Shown here: piece by piece, positions 44,117 through 50,672 of the stretch | Position numbering within the stretch: the stretch's first letter is position 1 | Layout of the letters: each line of letters begins with the position of its first letter | Assembly (NCBI GenBank): GCA_946622285.1 | Contig: CAMOPK010000006.1 | Location: forward strand, 1 to 50,672 | Source of the DNA: an uncultured Bacillota bacterium | GTDB taxonomy: Bacteria; Bacillota_I; Bacilli_A; RF39; UBA660 | Direction: 5' to 3' | DNA length: 50,672 bases | Notes under the pieces: generated by a model | Seen by the model: only the letters and a program-made list of their open reading frames with translations | Database searches by the model: none | Told to the model about the DNA's origin: nothing | Made by a program: the position numbers and the translations under genes

Positions 44117-44306
44117 AATCAATATAATTTAGCAATTCAGCAAACTCGATATAACCTGATTCACTATTTAAATGTCCACCATTTTTTATCATGATTTGTT
44201 TTGTTGCAATCCTAGCAAATTCTTTTTCTACTTCGTATTTAACATATGGAGCATTATCAGAATAATAACATACTATTTCATCTGAATAATTTTTAATTTC
44301 TTCTAA
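44115..44306 (-). pseudogene. C-terminal remnant of RBBP9/YdeN alpha/beta hydrolase
   Basis: A frame after the gpmI stop, with no start codon, reads as 63 residues containing IVCYYSDNAPYV and IKNGGHLNSESGYIEF. These are the Asp and His parts of the catalytic triad in the RBBP9/YdeN serine hydrolase family; the nucleophile Ser and the first two thirds are absent. Its first codon follows an in-frame TAA inside the end of gpmI. A deletion appears to have fused the hydrolase 3' end, with its terminator, to gpmI. Confidence 0.75.
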
Positions 44307-45819
44307 TTAAAGAAACCCCTGTCATTTCTTCTGGAATTGGTAGACCTAATAACTCTAACATTGTTGGAGCAATATCAGCTAATTTGCCATTATTTATTTC
44401 TATTCCTTCTTTTGTAATGATACAAGGAACTGGATTTGTTGTATGGCTTGTAACTGGATTATGATTTTCATCCCACATCATATCACAGTTACCGTGATCA
44501 GCTATAATTATCATTACTCCACCTAATTCAGTAACTTTGTTATACATTTTAGTTATACAAATATCCATGTCTTCAACTGCTTTTTTAGCAGCTTCATAAA
44601 CACCTGTATGTCCTACCATATCACCATTTGCTAAATTGATTATTGTTACATCGTAATTGCCTACTTCTTTTAAGAAGTTATCAGTTACTTCATATACACT
44701 CATTTCTGGTTTTAAATCATATGTTGCAACTTTAGGTGATGGAATTAATATTTTTTTCATATCATCATATTCTACTTCTTTTCCACCATCAAAGAAGAAT
44801 GTAACATGAGGATATTTTTCTGTTTCAGCAATTCTTAACTGACTTAAATGATTATTGTGTAAATAATCAACCAAGATATTTTTTAAGTCTAAATCATTAA
44901 ATGCATGTTTTGATTTAACTGTTTCCGTAACTGGATACATAGTCAATGTCTTTAGATTAACAAAATGCTTAACTTCTAGTCCTTTTTCATTTGCTTGAGC
45001 TTCATAAGCACTTGGATTTGATAACAAAGTAAACATTTCTCTTAAACGATCTTTTCTAAAATTGAAAGATATAACACCATCATTATCACTTAATGGACAT
45101 TTATTTATAATTCCAGGTATTACAAACTCATCATATATACCTTGATTATAGTTATCATTTATTAATTCTTCATAACTATCATATTCTTTTGCATTACCAT
45201 ATATAATTGCGTCATAGGCTTTTTTCAAACGATCAAAGTTATTATCACGATCCATACCATAATAACGCCCGCTTATAGTTGCAATTTTACCAACGCCTAA
45301 TTCTTTTAGTTTTTCATCTACGATATTTAAATAAGTCAAAGCACTTTTTTCATAAGTATCTCTACCATCTAAACAAAGATCTAGATAAATATTAGATATC
45401 TTATTTTGTTTGCACATTTCAAGGAGTGCTAATAAGTGATTTATATGGGAATGTACTCCACCATCAGATAATAAACCAAATATGTGTAGGTTTGATTTGT
45501 TATTTTTAACGTGATTTAATACTTCTAATATTTCTTTATTTTCAAAAAATGACTTATCTTCTATTGATCCACTTATAGCTTCCAAAGGTTGTAATGCAAC
45601 ACGTCCTGATCCAAGATTCATATGTCCTACTTCGCTTGTTCCCATTTGACCTTCTGGAAGTCCTACTGCTTTACCACTTGCTTCTAAAATAGAATGTGGA
45701 TATTTATTCATTAGCATATCCAATGTTGGCTTATTGGCATTTTTGAAAGCATTTCCATCTGTTTCTTCTCTTACACCACAACCATCAAGTATGCATAAAA
45801 CTAAAGGTTTATTTTTCAT
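44293..45819 (-). CDS. gpmI: 2,3-bisphosphoglycerate-independent phosphoglycerate mutase
   Basis: The 508-residue product interconverts 3- and 2-phosphoglycerate with two metal ions. It has LCILDGCGVR (Asp12), the nucleophile Ser62 in GTSEVGHMNLG, HSHINHLLAL, LDGRDT, and the DHGNCDMMWDENH ligand set. Length is typical. The final codons overlap the hydrolase remnant in another frame; the original downstream context appears to have been replaced. Confidence 0.98.
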   Translation of the reverse strand: MKNKPLVLCILDGCGVREETDGNAFKNANKPTLDMLMNKYPHSILEASGKAVGLPEGQMGTSEVGHMNLGSGRVALQPLEAISGSIEDKSFFENKEILEVLNHVKNNKSNLHIFGLLSDGGVHSHINHLLALLEMCKQNKISNIYLDLCLDGRDTYEKSALTYLNIVDEKLKELGVGKIATISGRYYGMDRDNNFDRLKKAYDAIIYGNAKEYDSYEELINDNYNQGIYDEFVIPGIINKCPLSDNDGVISFNFRKDRLREMFTLLSNPSAYEAQANEKGLEVKHFVNLKTLTMYPVTETVKSKHAFNDLDLKNILVDYLHNNHLSQLRIAETEKYPHVTFFFDGGKEVEYDDMKKILIPSPKVATYDLKPEMSVYEVTDNFLKEVGNYDVTIINLANGDMVGHTGVYEAAKKAVEDMDICITKMYNKVTELGGVMIIIADHGNCDMMWDENHNPVTSHTTNPVPCIITKEGIEINNGKLADIAPTMLELLGLPIPEEMTGVSLIRRN

Positions 45820-45881
45820 ATATTCAACTCTTTTCTACCACATTTAATTATATATTATTTTATTTAAATATTCAATTATAT

Positions 45882-45905
45882 AAAAAAGTCAGAATAGTCT
45901 GACTT
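45882..45905 (-). terminator. terminator after broken small membrane gene
   Basis: Stem 886-893 with 898-905 (8 base pairs), T6 on the minus strand. It starts at the stop codon of the frame below. Confidence 0.85.
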
Positions 45906-46112
45906 ATTTTTTACCAAATGCTTTTATTAGAATTAATAAAACTAATAGGAAGGCCATTATACCTAATGTAATGTATATTAGCGTATCAATGTTGATGCCA
46001 AAGAATTTTTTGGAGCTGTCCCCCAGCCTCTATGTGCATAAAAGAGAGTACTTACTCTTGTCTTTTCAACGCCATTTTTATAATACAAATTTATATAACT
46101 TTTCGGTTTCAT
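45904..46112 (-). pseudogene. frameshifted small single-helix membrane protein
   Basis: Two adjoining frames look like one broken gene. The 3' frame ends in a membrane helix (ITLGIMAFLLVLLILIKA) and FGKK, right before a terminator, but has no start: it runs back to a TAG. The 5' frame starts at ATG 46112 inside the end of the GNAT gene and continues through STLFYAHRGWG. They meet at a run of five G (46020-46025 region); one more G would join them as HRGWGDSSKKFFG. The start codon is uncertain because no ribosome site is seen. A sequencing error in the G run is an alternative. Confidence 0.4.
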
Positions 46113-46530
46113 TTATATCTTTTATATAAATTGCCCCGAATTTTTCATAATAATTATTTAATTCAGTTTTAAGATATATTTCCTTATATCCCATTTTTCT
46201 AGCTTCTTTTAAAATTGCATCGTTCAAGATTTTAGAATATCCTTTTCCTCTATATTCTTTTTTTACATACATAGTAGCATACCACGGAGTAAGTTCTAGA
46301 CACTCTTCTGCATCTTCTGGAAAGATTGAAATGAATCCAATTAACATATTGTTGTCAATTAAAATCAATTTGCAAAAATTCTTGCTATTTAGCAACTTTC
46401 TTACTTTTTCGTATTTTAATTCAATTCTTTCACCACGATTATCATATTTATTACTTGCCCATTCATCGTACTCCAAGGTGACAACTTCACGTAAAAATTC
46501 AAGTTTTTCTTTTAAGTTACATACTTCCAT
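46078..46530 (-). CDS. GNAT family N-acetyltransferase
   Basis: From the ATG at 46530 the product has 150 residues with the GNAT motif A VKKEYRGKGYSKILNDAIL (acetyl-CoA pyrophosphate loop RGKGYS) and a final YYEKFGAIYI strand. Substrate unknown. A weak AGGG site lies 8 bases upstream. It is divergent from gtrA, with a 67-base intergenic region. Confidence 0.85.
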   Translation of the reverse strand: MEVCNLKEKLEFLREVVTLEYDEWASNKYDNRGERIELKYEKVRKLLNSKNFCKLILIDNNMLIGFISIFPEDAEECLELTPWYATMYVKKEYRGKGYSKILNDAILKEARKMGYKEIYLKTELNNYYEKFGAIYIKDINETEKLYKFVL

Positions 46531-46572
46531 ATTCAATACCCTAATATTATTTTACAATAATATTTAATTTTA

Positions 46573-46581
46573 TGCTATAAT
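46573..46581 (+). promoter_or_regulatory. extended -10 promoter of gtrA
   Basis: TGCTATAAT on the plus strand, 17 bases before the ATG. The AGGTG ribosome site lies between. A possible TTTACA lies 19 bases upstream of the -10. Confidence 0.65.
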
Positions 46582-46597
46582 TAACATAGGTGTTTTT

Positions 46598-47011
46598 ATG
46601 AAAGATAAAAAAGAATTATTAAGAACAATTAAATTTACTTTATTTTCAATATCAGCAGGAATAATTGAAATGCTCGTATTTACTCTTTTAGATGAGTTTA
46701 CAAACCTTGATTATTGGGCTTGCTATTTACCTGCTTTAGTACTATCGGTTGTTTGGAATTTTACATTAAACCGCGAATATACATTTAAATCTTGTGTTAA
46801 TATTCCAAAAGCAATGTTTCAAGTATTTATATTTTATTTGATATTTACTCCATCATCAACATTACTCGGGAACTATTTAGCTGAAAACTTGCATTGGAAT
46901 GATTATCTTGTAACTGGTATTAATATGTTGTTAAACTTTGTTTTAGAATATTTATATGATAAATATGTCGTTTTTAAGGGTCATATTGATGAAAAAGAAA
47001 AAAAGTCATAA
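46598..47011 (+). CDS. GtrA family membrane protein
   Basis: The 137-residue product has four membrane helices and the GtrA pattern: KFTLFSISAGIIEMLVFTLL, WNFTLNREYTF, and a C-terminal NFVLEYLYDKYVVFKG. GtrA-type proteins are thought to flip lipid-linked sugars. It is the only plus-strand gene in the window and is flanked by its own promoter and a shared terminator. Confidence 0.92.
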   Translation: MKDKKELLRTIKFTLFSISAGIIEMLVFTLLDEFTNLDYWACYLPALVLSVVWNFTLNREYTFKSCVNIPKAMFQVFIFYLIFTPSSTLLGNYLAENLHWNDYLVTGINMLLNFVLEYLYDKYVVFKGHIDEKEKKS

Positions 47012-47023
47012 TATGACTTTTTT
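46998..47023. terminator. bidirectional terminator between gtrA and 71-residue gene
   Basis: Inverted repeat centred at 47011 (about 46999-47009 with 47013-47023); A run on one side and T run on the other, so it can serve both converging genes. Both stop codons lie in it. Confidence 0.85.
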
Positions 47024-47237
47024 ATATGTCCAAAAATAAACCAATTATTGAAATTATATATATAAATATACTTGTAATCATTGTCCACTTACCAACATTT
47101 TTCCAGCCTTCCTTATTTAGACCTTTGAAAGCTGCTCTCCATTCTAACAAACCTATTTTATGGCCTTTATACATATAAAATCCTGTTAATAACACGCATG
47201 TTGCAAAAATAAACATTAATATTGAAAATCCATTCAT
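47022..47237 (-). CDS. small two-helix membrane protein
   Basis: The 71-residue product has two membrane helices (about 3-22 and 50-69) with a polar loop (KGLNKEGWKNVGKWTM). I do not recognise it with certainty; the layout is like DUF3784-type proteins. It lies 9 bases after the 280-residue gene with a TAGGAAAT ribosome site. Confidence 0.6.
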   Translation of the reverse strand: MNGFSILMFIFATCVLLTGFYMYKGHKIGLLEWRAAFKGLNKEGWKNVGKWTMITSIFIYIISIIGLFLDI

Positions 47238-47246
47238 ATTTATTTC

Positions 47247-48089
47247 CTACTTATTACCTAATATTACTTTACCATCCAAATTACATATATAACAATCAGG
47301 TAACTTAGATTTAATATATTCTAATGCTTTTTTATCATTTTCAATTTTTCTTCCTACAAATACTCCTTCAATTAAGGATGATGGTAGCCCAAACATAATT
47401 GATGACTCTCTATCAGTCGTTGCAGCAGTCCTATTAATTCGATCATTAGTTATAAACTTTTCAACATAACGAGAGTCTAAAAAATTAGTTAATACTTCTT
47501 CATCAAATTCAAGGTTCCAAACATCATTATATGATAATTTCTTTGCATAATCTGATTCCATATTAAGAATAAATGCAATTTGTCTTTTGTTTGCAACTAA
47601 ACTAGGAATAAATGAAACTTCTTTTGTTTTATCTCCCCAGAATGTCCATATATTATCATCATCATTAATTTTTTCAGTTACTTCATCAAACTTGTGATAT
47701 GGTATTAATTCACTTACCTGCTTAGCTTCTGGGCCTCTACCAACTGAATATGTTATTGTGAAACCACTATAATTATAAATATAATCTTTTAATAAAACAT
47801 CTTCTTGAATATTCCAAAAACCTACACTATTGTTTATTTTATTTGATCTTGGTTCTGCAGTAAAATCACTAGAAATAAAACCATTTTCAATTGTAAAATC
47901 AAAATTATCAAGTAAACCAAATATTCCATGAATAAATGTCCCTTTTTTTAATTTAACTTCATCACCTACATTATATTTAGTTTTAGTTATTTTTCCTCCT
48001 TGATAAAATAATTCCAATTGATTAATTAATAACTCTTGAGTTTTACCGGTAAATCTTGTTTTAATATCATTCAAGTATTTTTCTTTCAT
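47247..48089 (-). CDS. soluble protein of unknown function
   Basis: From the ATG at 48089 (TTGGAG, 9-base spacing) the product has 280 residues, without membrane segments. Features include KLKKGTFIHGI near 50, SSDFTAEPRSNKIN, YNYSGFTITYSVG, IAFILNMES and a late block GLPSSLIEGVFVG. The late block faintly resembles the end of ADP-ribosyltransferase-like folds (DUF2971/DarT type), but no catalytic residues can be named, so no function is assigned. Confidence 0.6.
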   Translation of the reverse strand: MKEKYLNDIKTRFTGKTQELLINQLELFYQGGKITKTKYNVGDEVKLKKGTFIHGIFGLLDNFDFTIENGFISSDFTAEPRSNKINNSVGFWNIQEDVLLKDYIYNYSGFTITYSVGRGPEAKQVSELIPYHKFDEVTEKINDDDNIWTFWGDKTKEVSFIPSLVANKRQIAFILNMESDYAKKLSYNDVWNLEFDEEVLTNFLDSRYVEKFITNDRINRTAATTDRESSIMFGLPSSLIEGVFVGRKIENDKKALEYIKSKLPDCYICNLDGKVILGNK

Positions 48090-48125
48090 ATATATCAACT
48101 CCAATAATAGTATATCATAAGAATT

Positions 48126-48148
48126 AAAAAAAGCTCATTAGAGCTTTT
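48126..48148 (-). terminator. terminator after ABC exporter gene
   Basis: Stem 129-136 with 141-148 (8 base pairs, ATTA loop), T run on the minus strand, at the stop codon. Confidence 0.9.
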
Positions 48149-49880
48149 AATCTTTTTCAACAAGTTCAGTTTCGCATAATTGTTTATAGTATTTGTTACT
48201 TTTTAACAATTCTTGATGTGTACCAGAATCTGATATTTTTCCATTTTCTAGAATAAATATTTTATTGCAATTAACAATTGTAGATAAACGATGAGCTATT
48301 ATGATAATAGTATAGTCCCCAGTTAGATTGTCAATTGCCTTTTGAATTTTTCCTTGTGTTTCATTATCAAGTGCTGATGTTGCTTCGTCAAACAAAATTA
48401 TTTTTGTATTTTGAACTAAGGCTCGCGCGATCGCAAGTCTTTGTCTTTGACCTCCAGATAAATTAACTCCACCTTCGCCTATAACTGTATCATACTTATC
48501 TGGTAATGTTTCAATATAATCGTCCAAACATGCAATTCTACATGCATTTATAATTTCTTCATCAGTTACTTTTTCTTTTACTAATCTCAAGTTTTCTTTA
48601 ATAGACATATTAAATATATATGGATTTTGATTAATTATAGTAATATTTCCTCTTATTGATTGTTCATCTAAATCATTTATATCTTCACCATCAATTAAAA
48701 TAGCTCCCGAATTTATATCATACATCTTGCACAACAAATTAAATATTGTCGTTTTTCCAGAACCACTTTTACCTACGATTCCATAAGTATGTCCGCTTTT
48801 TATATTTAAATTTAATCCTTTTAAAACAATATTTTCATTATAACCAAATGTGACATTTTTAAATTCAAAATTACCAATAACTTCTTTTGATTTTTCACCA
48901 AATTTTTCTTTTTGAAAATCTTTGTTATTCATAAGTGCAAATACTCTATCTGTTGAAATGTTGAAATTCTTACATTCTTCTAGTAGTTCTGAAACTATAT
49001 CCATAAAATTATTTAAAACTGTATGTCTATAATTGAAAAGTGCCATTGCTATTGCAACACTTAGTATGTTTTTATTGATTAAAGTTATCAATAGCAATAC
49101 TGAAAGGAATTCTAGAATTATCTTAATATAACCAATAAATAAATTATAATTCATGTCAATATTTCGCATTTCAAAAACTTTGTCATTTTGAACATCTATT
49201 TTTTCATCTAAATTGTGCATAAAACTTTCTTTAGCATAAAGCATTTTAATGTCTCTTGCACCTCTAACAAGTTCCCCAGTTAAACCTGCAACTTTGTCGC
49301 TTTCTTTACGATATTCTTTGTCTTTTTCTCCAACTTTTTCATTTTTAACATAATTTAAAGCTGACAAAATGAAAGATGCAATAACATAGTATAAAAACAT
49401 ATGCCAATCTATTATTAAAATTGCTATAAATGATCCAATTGCAGACAAAAATTTAATTATAATTACCATTCCATTGGTAAATATTTTAGACATTTTTTCA
49501 GTATCATTTGTTAACCTTTGAATAAATGTTCCACTAGAATTTCCATCTAGTGTTTTTTGGTCTAAGGCAAGAATTTCTCGTCCTAAAGACATTTGCATCT
49601 TTTTGACCGTTCCTCGCCTGAATAATTGATTGTTTTTTCTTATCAATAAAACTTTTATTAAATCTATTCCGTAAATTACTAATGCTACAAGAGCCATATA
49701 TATAGCTTGTTCAAAATTCGAATCTGTGAAATTAACAACAAATTGTGCAGATATTAAAGGAATTGCTATATTAGTAATGAGCCCAAATAAGCTGATAACA
49801 AATATCTTTATTAATGGCGACTTATATTCTTTCCCATATTTCCTATAAACTCTCTTTAAATTTCTAATTGTTTCAGCCAT
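48147..49880 (-). CDS. ABC exporter, fused membrane and ATPase domains
   Basis: From the ATG at 49880 (GGAG, 8-base spacing) the product has 577 residues: six membrane helices (about 25-300) and an ATPase domain with Walker A GIVGKSGSGKTT, signature NLSGGQRQR, Walker B IILFDEATSALD and switch His IIAHRLS. A full motif set, so it should hydrolyse ATP. It is a half-transporter that forms a dimer; substrate (lipid, peptide or drug) unknown. Sequence before 49880 in frame lacks a ribosome site. Confidence 0.95.
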   Translation of the reverse strand: MAETIRNLKRVYRKYGKEYKSPLIKIFVISLFGLITNIAIPLISAQFVVNFTDSNFEQAIYMALVALVIYGIDLIKVLLIRKNNQLFRRGTVKKMQMSLGREILALDQKTLDGNSSGTFIQRLTNDTEKMSKIFTNGMVIIIKFLSAIGSFIAILIIDWHMFLYYVIASFILSALNYVKNEKVGEKDKEYRKESDKVAGLTGELVRGARDIKMLYAKESFMHNLDEKIDVQNDKVFEMRNIDMNYNLFIGYIKIILEFLSVLLLITLINKNILSVAIAMALFNYRHTVLNNFMDIVSELLEECKNFNISTDRVFALMNNKDFQKEKFGEKSKEVIGNFEFKNVTFGYNENIVLKGLNLNIKSGHTYGIVGKSGSGKTTIFNLLCKMYDINSGAILIDGEDINDLDEQSIRGNITIINQNPYIFNMSIKENLRLVKEKVTDEEIINACRIACLDDYIETLPDKYDTVIGEGGVNLSGGQRQRLAIARALVQNTKIILFDEATSALDNETQGKIQKAIDNLTGDYTIIIIAHRLSTIVNCNKIFILENGKISDSGTHQELLKSNKYYKQLCETELVEKD

Positions 49881-49947
49881 TTTATCAACTCCATTTAAAC
49901 TTTTTACACTAGTATTATAACATATTTTATTATCTTTATATATTAAC

Positions 49948-49972
49948 AAAAAAAGACTTTTTCAAGTCTTTT
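49948..49972 (-). terminator. terminator after Nudix gene
   Basis: Stem 951-959 with 964-972 (9 base pairs, TTTC loop), T7 on the minus strand, next to the stop. Confidence 0.9.
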
Positions 49973-50552
49973 ATCTTTGTCTTTTATTTATATAATTTAA
50001 ATAGGCCTTTATTAAATCAGCATCCATAAGATTTTCTGGAAATTCTTCTACATTGAAAAAACTTAATCTCTTTGTTTCAGAGTCCCCTTTTAATGTTGAA
50101 GCGTCTTCAATAGAAACATCAGCTAAGTATAACGATGTATTGTTATAAACAATATCACCATTAGGATAACTATTTTTTCTTGATTCACCAGATAAAGTAT
50201 CAATTAATTCAATTTCATTTGGATCTAACTTAATACCAGTTTCTTCATAAGCTTCTCTAACAGCTGTAATCCTTAAATCTTCTCCAAGTTCTTGACAACC
50301 ACCTGGTAATCCCCATTGATTTCTATCAGTTCTTTCTTGTAAAAGAATTTGACCAGCTTGATTTCTGATAATAATTGATGCTCCAGTTTGAATAAAAGGT
50401 ATATGGCTAATTCTATCATCTAATGCCATTCTAAATAAAACTGGATATCCACCACCAGTAGCACTCAATTTTAACAATTCTTCTTCGCTCAATTTTTTAA
50501 CTAATTCGACAAACTCTTCATGACTATATTCCCTCATTTTTTTATAATCCAT
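49971..50552 (-). CDS. Nudix hydrolase
   Basis: The 193-residue product has a helical N-terminal part (residues 1-50, with HEEFVELVKKLSEEELLKL), then a Nudix domain with the box GGCQELGEDLRITAVREAYE followed by ETGI. It hydrolyses nucleoside diphosphate derivatives; the extra N-terminal helices and the QTGASIIIRN strand resemble the ADP-ribose/NADH-type branch. TAGGAG ribosome site. Confidence 0.93.
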   Translation of the reverse strand: MDYKKMREYSHEEFVELVKKLSEEELLKLSATGGGYPVLFRMALDDRISHIPFIQTGASIIIRNQAGQILLQERTDRNQWGLPGGCQELGEDLRITAVREAYEETGIKLDPNEIELIDTLSGESRKNSYPNGDIVYNNTSLYLADVSIEDASTLKGDSETKRLSFFNVEEFPENLMDADLIKAYLNYINKRQR

Positions 50553-50602
50553 AAATTCATCTCCTATAAGGATTATATCATATTTTAAACTTAAAGTATT
50601 AA

Positions 50603-50626
50603 AAAAGCTCGTAAAATCGAGCTTTT
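50603..50626 (-). terminator. terminator after SEC-C protein gene
   Basis: Perfect 9-base-pair stem 603-611 with 618-626, loop TAAAAT, T run on the minus strand, 2 bases after the stop codon. Confidence 0.92.
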
Positions 50627-50628
50627 AA

Positions 50629-50672
50629 CTATTTACCACAACATTGTTTGTATTTTTTCCCTGAGCCACATG
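50629..50672 (-). CDS. SEC-C motif protein, C-terminal end (probably SecA)
   Basis: The last 13 codons before TAG at 50629-50631 read CGSGKKYKQCCGK, the zinc-binding SEC-C motif. It is most often the C-terminus of SecA, where it binds SecB or lipid, but free SEC-C proteins end the same way. The gene continues beyond the window. Confidence 0.8.
   Translation of the reverse strand, partial: CGSGKKYKQCCGK

Noticed and set aside
1-50672. Reassignment of TGA to Trp, as in Mollicutes
   Set aside because: Trp is coded by TGG throughout, and TGA ends genes at tight ATGA or TTGA overlaps (28581, 34884).
1-50672. CRISPR array, tRNA or rRNA genes
   Set aside because: No regularly spaced repeats and no cloverleaf or rRNA-like conserved blocks were noticed on reading; a tRNA scan was not possible.

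Overview
The window is AT-rich DNA (by eye roughly 30% GC) from a Gram-positive-type bacterium using the standard code (TGA is a clean stop, for example in the ATGA overlap at 28581-28584). The ecfA1-ecfA2-ecfT-truA-rplM-rpsI block, a SAM-I riboswitch in front of metK, GpmI, lipobox lipoproteins and strong AGGAGG/AGGTGAT ribosome sites all point to Bacillota. The base composition, many small membrane proteins and gene-sized transcription units fit an uncultured gut Bacilli or Tenericutes-like lineage; this assignment is inference. About 55 genes are present and all but one (gtrA, 46598-47011) lie on the minus strand. No rRNA, tRNA, CRISPR array, intact IS or relaxase was seen, and no gene-free gap exceeds 300 bases.

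Region 1 (1-23100, read right to left) is the notable part: one co-oriented locus joining a Tad-type pilus set (CpaB-like SAF protein, TadA/CpaF ATPase, TadB, TadC and four short pilin-like proteins) with a Gram-positive-type IV secretion set (polytopic VirB6/TrbL-like protein, PrgI/VirB3-like protein, a VirB4 split into two genes, a 1000-residue wall-hydrolase-like protein, a LppM-like lipoprotein and a VirD4/TraG coupling ATPase), then rmuC and an unfinished small membrane gene. At its upstream end are a 527-residue membrane protein, two paralogous secreted proteins with nearly identical C-termini, and an anchored secreted protein. The 1000-residue protein has lost the catalytic Cys and His of its NlpC/P60 fold and the metal ligands of its LytM fold. 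There is no relaxase, so the machine may move protein or DNA by an unrecognised route. This hybrid apparatus is the best candidate for an undescribed system.

Region 2 (23100-33350) holds surface proteins (triple SH3, BIG2 plus phosphodiester glycosidase), a transposase-like HTH remnant, metK under a SAM-I riboswitch, a DUF1538 membrane protein coupled to a tandem PII-like protein, an HtrA protease with a 34-base palindrome upstream, an Abi_2 HEPN protein and a LPG-synthase-TM protein.

Region 3 (33350-42500) holds RNA modification enzymes (RluA type, RlmI type, TruA), ribosomal proteins L13 and S9 behind an L13-leader-like RNA, and an ECF transporter module whose two ATPases have complementary motif losses. 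Region 4 (42500-50672) is housekeeping and accessory: a phosphodiesterase, gpmI followed by an alpha/beta-hydrolase remnant, a frameshifted small membrane gene, GNAT, GtrA, an ABC exporter, a Nudix hydrolase, and the last codons of a SEC-C protein (probably SecA). Most units end in a hairpin that contains or abuts the stop codon.
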